Source: Clostridia bacterium
Lineage (GTDB): Bacteria; Bacillota; Clostridia; Oscillospirales; Acutalibacteraceae
DNA length: 9,570 bases
Assembly (NCBI GenBank): GCA_017631745.1
Contig: JAGBSR010000061.1
Span: 1-9,570, forward strand
Reading direction: 5' to 3'
Under the pieces are notes generated by a model. The model saw only the letters and a list, made by a program, of their open reading frames with translations, was not told the DNA's origin and made no database searches. The position numbers were made by a program, and so were the translations under genes. Below, piece after piece: positions 1 to 6,710 of this stretch. How positions within the stretch are numbered: the first letter of the stretch is position 1; each line of letters opens with the position of its first letter.

Positions 1-528
1 AGCAATCTTGAAAACTTTACCGATACCCTCGCTCTTATTGAGCAGGTAGATAATGTTGACACAGTAAGAGAAAGCCAGGAGCTTGTAAATCAGATATCGA
101 CTCTCCAGAGCTCCATTACCGCTATCTGTGTGGTGCTCGGTATAGTTATGGCTTTTGTTTCAATGTTCATCATTTCAAATACCATCCGTATTACAATGAC
201 ATCGAGAAAGATTGACATTACAGTTATGAAGAGTGTTGGTGCTACCAATACATTCATCTGCTGGCCCTTTATGATTGAGGGTATCTTTATCGGTCTGATA
301 TCCGGCGTGGTCGCCCTTATTATCACTATTGTAGTTGACAGATTTGAGGGTATGTCATTGCAGTCACTTCTGAGTATGTTCGGAAGCGAGGCTGTTTCAC
401 TTATTGATTATCTTCCCATTCTGATTCTCTGCTACCTTGTTTCCGGTATCGTTATCGGTTCAATCGGTAGTGTTGTATCAATCAGAAAGTACCTTAAAAA
501 AGAAGGCAGCGAAGCAAGTGATATCTAA
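1..528 (+). CDS. ftsX: Cell division ABC transporter permease FtsX, C-terminal part
   Basis: The reading frame is open from the first base, so the 5' end lies outside; 175 residues are visible. They cover the end of the extracellular domain (residues 1-35, containing VDNVDTVRE) and three hydrophobic segments at about 37-61, 84-113 and 138-158. Between the first two is the cytoplasmic loop typical of the family: ISNTIRITMTSRK, then MKSVGAT and WPFMIEG. FtsX is the membrane subunit of FtsEX. It performs no transport; it passes ATP-driven conformational changes from FtsE to a peptidoglycan hydrolase outside the cell. The gene immediately downstream encodes just such a coiled-coil hydrolase, as in many Firmicutes, and ftsE is expected just upstream of the window. 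The family assignment is secure from the motif loop and topology. Confidence 0.95.
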   Translation, partial: SNLENFTDTLALIEQVDNVDTVRESQELVNQISTLQSSITAICVVLGIVMAFVSMFIISNTIRITMTSRKIDITVMKSVGATNTFICWPFMIEGIFIGLISGVVALIITIVVDRFEGMSLQSLLSMFGSEAVSLIDYLPILILCYLVSGIVIGSIGSVVSIRKYLKKEGSEASDI

Positions 529-588
529 TGCTTCCGAAGATTTCAAAAAGACTATTACAACAATGAAAAATCAGAGTAAATTTAATCT

Positions 589-594
589 AAGGAG
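589..594 (+). promoter_or_regulatory. Ribosome binding site that sets the GTG start of the M23 gene
   Basis: AAGGAG lies 7 bases before a GTG at 602. The frame also contains an ATG at 563 and one at 437, but neither has a comparable site. Starting at 602 places a clean signal peptide at the N-terminus, whereas the 437 start would overlap ftsX by about 90 bases. Confidence 0.8.
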
Positions 595-601
595 TGATCA
601 G

Positions 602-1966
602 GTGAATAAGAAAATACTGTGTATTTTACTGTGTTTCACCATGGTGCTGGCTTGTTTTTCAATGGCTGTGCCTTCTATAAAGGCTTCGGCTGCAACCAAG
701 AGCGAGCTTGAAGATAAAATCGACGAGCTTGATGATAAGATTGCAGAAAACAAGAAAAAGCTTGAATCGCTGAAAGACAAAGCAGAATCACAGAAAGAAT
801 ATCTTGAAGCTCTTGAAGAACAGATTGAAACTGTTGAACAGAAGGGCGTAAGCCTTCAGGCACAGGTCAATGCTATTGATGCCGAAATTGATGATATCAA
901 TGCTAAGCTCAAACAGTTGGGCAGTGAAATTGTTATTATTGAAGAGGACATTGAAAAGACTCAGGAGAGTATCAAGAAAACACAAGAAAATATCGAAGAG
1001 TCAAGTGAGATTTTAGCTCAGCGACTCAGGGTTGCATATATGTCAGGTGATCAGTCAACACTTAAGATACTTATGGGCTCAGACTCTCTTGCTTCTTTCC
1101 TTACAAGACTTGAGATGGTTAAGCGTCAGAGTGAAAGTGATAAGAAGACCATTGAAGATTTCAAAGCAAAGGTCACCAAGCTTCGCGAAGAAAAGCTAAA
1201 GCTTGAAGAAGATATGGCATCACTTGACGGCAAAAAGACTGAGCTCGACTTGAAGAAGGAAGAGTTGGTTGAAAAGAAAAATGTGCTCACCTTAAAGCAG
1301 AAAGAGTACAAAAAGACAATGAAAGACCTTGAGAAGAAATATGCCGAGATTGAGACTTATGTCAGCGAGCTCGACAAATCAAGCAAGGCTTATCAGAGTT
1401 ATATCAAAGAGCTTGAAGCTGAAAAGAAGGCTGCGGACGCTGAGATTAATAAAATACTTGAAGAGTACTATGCAACATCAAATCAGCAGTCAACAACTCT
1501 TGTGGGCGGTGGTAATGCTAACCCCTCCACAAACGGCTCAAACGGCGGATATAATACCAGTGCATCCTGGGCGTGGCCTCTCGGTAAGGCTAGCTGTTAT
1601 ATCAGCAGCCATTACGGCTACCGTGACCCGAGTATTTCAGGCTGGGGCTTCCACGGCGGTATGGATATTGCAGGCGGCGGCATAACAGGTAAGCCTGTTT
1701 ATGCTACAAGAGCAGGTAAGGTTATTTCTGCAGTAACAAGTAACTCAGGCTACGGTATTTATGTGCTCATTGACCACGGCGACGGATATTCCAGCCTTTA
1801 TGCTCATATGTCTGCAAGATATGTCAGCACAGGTGATGCTGTATCAAAGGGTCAGATGATCGGCCGTGTAGGTAGTACCGGTAATGTAACAGGTCCTCAT
1901 CTTCATTTTGAAATCCGCTATTACGGTGAGAAAAAGGACCCTGCAAACTTTGTAAAGAAACCTTAA
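602..1966 (+). CDS. Secreted coiled-coil M23 (LytM) peptidoglycan endopeptidase, FtsEX-linked
   Basis: Starting at GTG 602 the protein has 454 residues. Residues 1-31 form a signal peptide (NKK, a hydrophobic core, then ASA-A). Residues about 34-290 are Glu/Lys-rich coiled coil. The coil is interrupted at 139-180 by the conserved segment RLRVAYMSG...LKILMGSDSLASFLTRLE found in CwlO/EnvC/PcsB-type proteins, the part that in this group contacts FtsX or holds the enzyme inactive. A Gly/Asn/Ser linker (about 300-322) leads to a LytM domain (323-454). All zinc and catalytic residues are present: HGGMD (H351, D355), YAHM (H402) and HLHFE (H433, H435). So, unlike E. coli EnvC, whose LytM domain is degenerate and only activates amidases, this one should itself cleave peptide cross-links. 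It sits 73 bases after ftsX and 72 before the S41 gene, in a conserved gene order. Control by FtsEX is inferred from context and the coil. Confidence 0.93.
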   Translation: MNKKILCILLCFTMVLACFSMAVPSIKASAATKSELEDKIDELDDKIAENKKKLESLKDKAESQKEYLEALEEQIETVEQKGVSLQAQVNAIDAEIDDINAKLKQLGSEIVIIEEDIEKTQESIKKTQENIEESSEILAQRLRVAYMSGDQSTLKILMGSDSLASFLTRLEMVKRQSESDKKTIEDFKAKVTKLREEKLKLEEDMASLDGKKTELDLKKEELVEKKNVLTLKQKEYKKTMKDLEKKYAEIETYVSELDKSSKAYQSYIKELEAEKKAADAEINKILEEYYATSNQQSTTLVGGGNANPSTNGSNGGYNTSASWAWPLGKASCYISSHYGYRDPSISGWGFHGGMDIAGGGITGKPVYATRAGKVISAVTSNSGYGIYVLIDHGDGYSSLYAHMSARYVSTGDAVSKGQMIGRVGSTGNVTGPHLHFEIRYYGEKKDPANFVKKP

Positions 1967-1971
1967 TCGTT

Positions 1972-1994
1972 GAGGGATAGTTTATCTATCCCTC
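1972..1994 (+). terminator. Hairpin between the M23 and S41 genes, weak terminator or processing site
   Basis: GAGGGATAG and CTATCCCTC form a perfect 9-bp stem with a TTTAT loop, starting 5 bases after the M23 stop codon. The following bases (TGATTGTATTTTAT) are T-rich but have no unbroken T run. It could be a partial terminator, an RNase stop that adjusts the ratio of the two mRNAs, or a 3' stabiliser. The stem is certain; its function is not. Confidence 0.5.
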
Positions 1995-2023
1995 TGATTG
2001 TATTTTATAATGTTGTTAACTTC

Positions 2024-2028
2024 AGGAG
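2024..2028 (+). promoter_or_regulatory. Ribosome binding site that sets the GTG start of the S41 gene
   Basis: AGGAG lies 10 bases before GTG 2039. The resulting N-terminus (MNRKISLGVALT) begins with a short basic patch followed by a hydrophobic anchor, as expected for an exported S41 protein. Confidence 0.7.
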
Positions 2029-2038
2029 ATGATTTCAG

Positions 2039-3217
2039 GTGAACAGAAAAATATCTTTGGGTGTTGCTCTGACAATAGCTCTTATATGCACGGTAATCTG
2101 CGGATTATTTTGCTACGAAATTGTTGACTCAAAGTATGACAGTGTTGTTGAGGGCATGCCCGAAAAGATGGAAAGATATGAGCTTCTTGATCAGGTTGAC
2201 GGCATTATAAAAAACAATTATTACGGCTCAGTTGATAAGGACGCCTTATCCGATTGGCTTATAAAGGGCTATATGAGTGCCCTTGGCGATAGCAATTCCC
2301 GTTATATGACTAACGAGGAATATGCTGAATATAAGGGCGAAATCAAGGGTGATATGCCCGGAATCGGCATAGAATATGAAAAGACAAGTAAGAGTCAGAT
2401 AAAAATCACCAAGGTTTATGACGGCTCACCTGCAAAAGAGCAAGGACTCAGAAAGGGCGATATTATTGTTGCTTTTGACGGAATAAAGCTCACAAGCAAG
2501 AATTATAAGGAGCTTTCAGCAAAGCTTGAGGATGAGTCAAGCAGTGTCAATATTATTTATAAACGCTCTGATAGTGAGAAGGCTGTGACTCTGCAAAAGG
2601 GTTATGAGGCTGAGTCTGTTATCACAGGCGTGTATGAGAAGAGGCTCGGTTATATTGCTATTTCCGATTTCTATTCGGGCACATCAGATCAGGTGTCAGC
2701 CGCTCTTGAGACATTCATTGCCTCGGGTATTAACTGCCTTGTTCTCGATCTTAGAGAAAATAAAAGTGTAAACTACGATGAAGCTATGGAAACTCTTGAT
2801 TTGTTCTTACCTATGACTACTGATGAGAAGCCTGCTGCTACCGTAGCCGATAACAGCGGAAAAACTGTCAGAACATATAATATGTCTCCCGGTGAAATCA
2901 ATCTACCTATTGCTGTTCTTGTATCATCATCCACCGCTTCTGCGGCTGAGGTGTTTGTTTCGGATATGAAGCTTATGAGCAAGTGCGAGATATATGGTGA
3001 CGAAAGCACCAAGGGTGACTGCCTTGTTCAGGAAATATTCGAGCTCAACGACAAGGGAGCACTTCTGCTGTCTGTCGGTAAGATATCTCCTTATTCAGGC
3101 GACGGATATGAGAAGACAGGTATCACCCCTGATAAGATATATGAATATGAAGAAAGAAACGATAATTTCAAAAAGGATAAGCTGTTTTTGTACGCGGCGT
3201 CACTTTTGATGGGATAA
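2039..3217 (+). CDS. S41-family C-terminal processing protease-like protein with PDZ domain
   Basis: The product has 392 residues. An uncleaved signal anchor (about 5-29) is followed by a helical prodomain containing the family pattern GYMSALGDSNSRYM (77-90), a PDZ domain (about 103-190, with MPGIGIEY and the GLRKGDIIVAFDG carboxylate loop) and an S41 core (about 193-370). The serine region is TASAAE, so S301 fits the nucleophile. The rest of the site is unusual. The usual DLRGNPGG loop reads DLRENKSVNY (237-246). The usual GKGxVQ lysine motif reads STKGDCLVQ, so K325 is 24 residues after S301, where I expect 25 in Prc/CtpA, and Q331 is six residues after it instead of four. The protein is therefore a CtpA relative that may be altered or inactive. 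In the family such proteins trim exported proteins, often wall hydrolases; here the partner could be the M23 enzyme upstream. The next gene starts 18 bases downstream, so the genes are co-transcribed. Confidence 0.9.
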   Translation: MNRKISLGVALTIALICTVICGLFCYEIVDSKYDSVVEGMPEKMERYELLDQVDGIIKNNYYGSVDKDALSDWLIKGYMSALGDSNSRYMTNEEYAEYKGEIKGDMPGIGIEYEKTSKSQIKITKVYDGSPAKEQGLRKGDIIVAFDGIKLTSKNYKELSAKLEDESSSVNIIYKRSDSEKAVTLQKGYEAESVITGVYEKRLGYIAISDFYSGTSDQVSAALETFIASGINCLVLDLRENKSVNYDEAMETLDLFLPMTTDEKPAATVADNSGKTVRTYNMSPGEINLPIAVLVSSSTASAAEVFVSDMKLMSKCEIYGDESTKGDCLVQEIFELNDKGALLLSVGKISPYSGDGYEKTGITPDKIYEYEERNDNFKKDKLFLYAASLLMG

Positions 3218-3235
3218 ACTAATGGAGGCGAAAGT

Positions 3236-6070
3236 ATGAGCGTTAAAGTTTCGGTTATAGTTGCTATACACCGCTTTGGCATAAACCTTGACAATTCACT
3301 CAATGCTCTGAAAAATCAGACTCTTAAAGATGTTGAGATACTTTTGATTGATGCCGATACTTCCGACGGTACTGCCGATGTAATGAAGAAATATCTCTCA
3401 GATAAGAGATTCCGTTACATAAAAGCAGACAGCAACAGCATCTCAACAGCACGCAATCTGGGTTTAAGAGAGGCAAAGGGTAAGTATATCGCCTTCGCCG
3501 ATAAGAATGTTATATTTTCCTCAAATGTTCTTGATAGCCTTTATCAGACAGCCGAAAAGCAGAGTGCCGATCTTACTGTTGCGCCTATGGCAAGCAGTGA
3601 TATTTACGGTAAGCACGACTTCACTTCAAGCAGTATTCTTCTCAGACGAAAAATAATAGATAAATTCGACACCGACCTTATATGGAATGCGGCAGTAACA
3701 AACAAGCTTTTTCTTAAAAGCCGCATTGAAAAATATAATATTACATTCAAGCCCTATGGTAAAGCGAGAGAAGCCGCTTTTACTATGGCATATGTTTTTG
3801 AAAGTGAAAAAATTGTTGCTTGCTCTAAGGGTATAGTGAGTTATATAACACCTGTCAGCAGTGAGGGTGTTTCTGAGGTTAATATCGAAAATTATCTTGC
3901 AGCTTACGAATATATCATAAGACATGCCACTGAGGCTTTTTCTAAGGCGGTTGAAGAGAGCGTAAGCGATTATGACAGAAAAGAGCTTAAAAAACAGATG
4001 GTCTGCTATATTGACCAGATTTATCATAAAGAAATCACTGTTCTTCTTTATAGCTATTACAGACATTTCTGGGTTTTATCTGACGGTGAAATTGCTAAAT
4101 ACGCCGATATAATTATGGCACTGTGCGATTGTCTTTCAGATTCAGGCAGACGCGCACTTGAAGAAAAAAATAAAGATATTTTTTACGACGGCAGACTTTT
4201 AAACAGCCGCAAGCTTATGGCTGAAAATCCCAAGGTTACCGTCTGCATCTGCAAAGGTGAAAACGAAACCACACCGCAGAATATTGACATCAGCGTTGCT
4301 TCTGTTTATGCTCAGACAATGCCGTCTTTTGAGCTTTTTGTTCACAGTGACCTTCGTGATTGCTTCCCTGAAAAGTGGCTTGATATGCCTAATCTTAGGT
4401 TCATCGACGCTGAAACAGCAGGGGAGTTCAAGGACATTGCTCTGGAGAGGTCAACGACAGGATACATAATGTATCAGGACACTCTGACAAGACTCAATCC
4501 TAAAATGCTTATGAGACATTACACCTCACTTGAGGGTAAGGATAAATACGGCTTTTCAACCTCGCCACTTACCCGTTTTGACGGTGAAAAAACAAGTGAA
4601 TATATTTTCTCTGAGCTTAGCTATTACAGCAACATCAAGCAAACCCGTGCAAAAGAAAACAACTGCACCTATGCTTTGGATCTCTTCTTCTGCAATAAGC
4701 TTTTCAGAACAGAGCATCTTAAGGGCATACACTTTTATTTTTCTGATAATACTGTGCTTGATATGCATAAGCTCTATACTCATTCAAGGTTCAAGAAGCT
4801 TTCACACAGGGGAGTTTATCTGCCTTACAGCGAGGAGCAGGTAATTTCGCATCTTAAAACTCATAGCAATGTTCTTCCTGTTCCTTGCAGACTGATGCTG
4901 AAAAAATACAAGAGAATTACCTTCAAAAATGTTACTCTTAAAAAAGCTGCTGCTAAAGCTAAGGATAAAATCAACCTTATTTACGGCTTTGTTATTAAAC
5001 AGCTCGGTCTCTTTTTCACTTTGCTTTTCAGCTCTATGCCCCTTAAAAAGCGTGTGTTTTTCTACTCCTCAAGAAGCGACAAGGAGTTTATGGAAAACCT
5101 CAGGGCTGTATATAAGAAATATCAGGGTGAAAAGATCAGTTATTGCAAAAAGCGTAAGAGCCTCAAGGATATGTTCATTGTGAGAAAACATTTGCTGACG
5201 AGCAAGGTTATTGTCACAGACGACTATATCGACTGTCTTCGCTATGTCAGACTCAGACCCGAGCAAAAGCTTATTCAGGTCTGGTACACGGGTGGCGCTT
5301 TCAGGCGTTTCGGTCTTGATAACCCCCGCATCGGCTCGCGTCTTGATGAATATAAAGCTCATTCTCAGTACTCTGCCGTATGCGTTTCCTCGGAATATAT
5401 GAGACAGGTTTATGCTCACGCTTTCGGCGTTGATATTGATATTATCAAGGCTACCGGCACACCTCGTTCTGATGTGATAGTCAACGATTCTAAGATAGCC
5501 GAAAAGAAAAAGGAAATATGCTTCAAGCATCCGCTTCTTAAGGATAAGAAGGTTTATGTATATTTCCCGACATACAGAGAAAAAGACGGTGAGGTTGCTG
5601 ATTTTGACCCGAAAATAGACTTTGTCAAGCTTAATGACGATCTTGACGATGATGAAGTTTTCATTCTTTGCAGACATCCGTTTATGAAGCAGGAATATAT
5701 CAAGGGCCGTTTCTATCCCCGAGTTAAGGATTATACCGATGATCCTACACCTGAACTTATTGCAGTTGCTGATGTTGTTGTTACTGATTTTTCAACCATC
5801 GTTTTTGATGCATCGCTTCTTAATAAGCCAATGGTCTTTTATGAGCCCGATATGGAAAAACGCAAGGCAGACCTTTATCTCAGATTTGAGAAGGATCTTC
5901 CCGGTGAAACAGTAACTGACTCTGCCGAGCTTCTCGGCGCACTCAGACGCTCTCTTACTGCTGAGCACAGCGCTACTCTTGAAAAGTTCAAAGAAAGAGA
6001 AATGGGTATGTGCGACGGTAAGGCGACAAGCAGAGTTATTGAGCTGATCAATGCTTATCTTAAAGATTAA
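3236..6070 (+). CDS. Fused GT2-like glycosyltransferase and CDP-glycerol glycerophosphotransferase-like protein
   Basis: A 944-residue cytoplasmic protein; GGAGG lies 7 bases before the ATG. Three parts can be seen. (1) Residues 3-118 are a GT-A family 2 domain: VSVIVAIHRFG, LLIDADTSDGT and STARNLGL, but the DxD position reads FADKN (D89), so metal/sugar-nucleotide binding may be altered. (2) Residues about 333-450 repeat the GT2 pattern in eroded form (VTVCI, SVASVYAQTMPSFELFV, then IALERSTTGYIMYQD). (3) Residues about 604-905 match the TagB/TagF CDP-glycerol:poly(glycerophosphate) transferase fold: QVWYTGGAFRRFG (681-693), CRHP (H814), TDFST (D851, S853) and LLNKPMVFYEPD. The family's QVWH histidine is Y684 here. 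A hydrophobic stretch at 581-602 may bind the membrane. Multidomain proteins of this kind usually make or decorate teichoic-acid-like or capsular polymers. The acceptor and donor cannot be told from sequence. It is last in the operon, before a strong terminator. Confidence 0.85.
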   Translation: MSVKVSVIVAIHRFGINLDNSLNALKNQTLKDVEILLIDADTSDGTADVMKKYLSDKRFRYIKADSNSISTARNLGLREAKGKYIAFADKNVIFSSNVLDSLYQTAEKQSADLTVAPMASSDIYGKHDFTSSSILLRRKIIDKFDTDLIWNAAVTNKLFLKSRIEKYNITFKPYGKAREAAFTMAYVFESEKIVACSKGIVSYITPVSSEGVSEVNIENYLAAYEYIIRHATEAFSKAVEESVSDYDRKELKKQMVCYIDQIYHKEITVLLYSYYRHFWVLSDGEIAKYADIIMALCDCLSDSGRRALEEKNKDIFYDGRLLNSRKLMAENPKVTVCICKGENETTPQNIDISVASVYAQTMPSFELFVHSDLRDCFPEKWLDMPNLRFIDAETAGEFKDIALERSTTGYIMYQDTLTRLNPKMLMRHYTSLEGKDKYGFSTSPLTRFDGEKTSEYIFSELSYYSNIKQTRAKENNCTYALDLFFCNKLFRTEHLKGIHFYFSDNTVLDMHKLYTHSRFKKLSHRGVYLPYSEEQVISHLKTHSNVLPVPCRLMLKKYKRITFKNVTLKKAAAKAKDKINLIYGFVIKQLGLFFTLLFSSMPLKKRVFFYSSRSDKEFMENLRAVYKKYQGEKISYCKKRKSLKDMFIVRKHLLTSKVIVTDDYIDCLRYVRLRPEQKLIQVWYTGGAFRRFGLDNPRIGSRLDEYKAHSQYSAVCVSSEYMRQVYAHAFGVDIDIIKATGTPRSDVIVNDSKIAEKKKEICFKHPLLKDKKVYVYFPTYREKDGEVADFDPKIDFVKLNDDLDDDEVFILCRHPFMKQEYIKGRFYPRVKDYTDDPTPELIAVADVVVTDFSTIVFDASLLNKPMVFYEPDMEKRKADLYLRFEKDLPGETVTDSAELLGALRRSLTAEHSATLEKFKEREMGMCDGKATSRVIELINAYLKD

Positions 6071-6075
6071 TACTG

Positions 6076-6105
6076 ACTTCCGCTGATAATTCGGCGGAAG
6101 TTTTT
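6076..6105 (+). terminator. Intrinsic terminator of the ftsX-to-glycosyltransferase operon
   Basis: Positions 6076-6086 (ACTTCCGCTGA) pair with 6091-6101 (TCGGCGGAAGT) through 11 base pairs including one T-G wobble, with a TAAT loop and a run of five T. It begins 5 bases after the stop codon of the fused transferase, so the envelope operon ends here and the promoter that follows starts a separate unit. Confidence 0.93.
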
Positions 6106-6118
6106 AGTTAGTTTGTTA

Positions 6119-6207
6119 GAAAATATTTATCAGTAAACTGTCAATATATACAAAATAATAGAATATTGTGGAAAATAGTTGACAGAAAGATATGAATTAA
6201 TTATAAT
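6119..6207 (+). promoter_or_regulatory. Consensus sigma-A promoter with A/T-rich upstream element
   Basis: TTGACA (6179-6184) and TATAAT (6202-6207) are both perfect, separated by exactly 17 bases. The 60 bases upstream are A/T-rich with A and T tracts, resembling an UP element. The predicted start is at about 6214. A promoter this close to consensus is rare for ordinary genes and is typical of stable RNA genes or very highly expressed ones. No operator-like repeat overlaps it. Confidence 0.88.
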
Positions 6208-6224
6208 AAGGGTACAAATTAGAG

Positions 6225-6257
6225 AAAGGGGTGTTACCAATGTACTGTTTAGTTTAA
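6225..6257 (+). other. Five-codon mini-ORF with strong ribosome binding site at the RNA 5' end
   Basis: AAAGGGGTG (6225-6233) lies 8 bases before ATG 6240, which opens a frame encoding Met-Tyr-Cys-Leu-Val and then stops at TAA 6255-6257. The ORF coincides with the first hairpin, and the Shine-Dalgarno-like bases are also those predicted to pair with 6690-6694. It may be chance, a purine-rich structural segment, or a leader/toxic minigene. No translation is claimed. Confidence 0.25.
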
Positions 6258-6710
6258 ACCGTACGATTTGATAATATCTGAAAATTAAAATAATAATATT
6301 GATTACTGAAAGAGATGTAATCCCTGATACAATCGTTTGACGAAAGGAAATCGTCCGGGTTGTGTAATAAAAAGATAGTCAGATCGATGCGTCGAATTTA
6401 TATATATAGTCAGGTTTTCAGCATAAGGAATGCTTTTAATCTGATCTAAAGAAAATTTGAAGAAAACGAATCCACGGAGTATTAGTAAGTCGGATGAAGT
6501 GACTTACAGGATTCAGAAGAAATCCGTATATGCGGCAGCAGAGGATGCCGTAGAATGTGACATTAGGATGAGTAAGGGCAATAAATACCGATATAGTGTA
6601 ATATGCCAAAATATATCGTTTGTTGATAAGTCATCGTAACATTATAATACGGATACAAAAGTATAATTGAATATATATAATAATTGAAATCCTTATAATT
6701 TGTGATATGT

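Noticed and set aside
511..534. GAAGCA/TGCTTC inverted repeat over the ftsX stop codon as a terminator
   Set aside because: Only 6 bp with a 12-base loop and no T run; not enough to support termination or regulation.
437..601. Longer N-terminus for the M23 protein (ATG 437 or ATG 563)
   Set aside because: The first overlaps ftsX deeply and buries the signal peptide; the second lacks a ribosome binding site. GTG 602 has AAGGAG at 7 bases and gives a normal signal peptide.
2006..2011. TATAAT before the S41 gene as an internal promoter
   Set aside because: No -35-like sequence lies at a workable distance; the region is simply A/T-rich and overlaps the hairpin tail.
3626..4066. 146-codon open frame on the minus strand
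   Set aside because: Antisense to the linker of the fused transferase, with no family features or start signal.
5069..5677. 202-codon open frame on the minus strand
   Set aside because: It lies wholly inside the glycerophosphotransferase-like domain on the other strand, has no recognisable motifs and no ribosome binding site; it is a shadow of a conserved gene.
6457..6639. 60-codon open frame inside the intergenic region
   Set aside because: It begins at a TTG with no proper ribosome binding site, has low-complexity unfamiliar composition, and covers several perfect inverted repeats of the structured RNA, which explain the sequence better.
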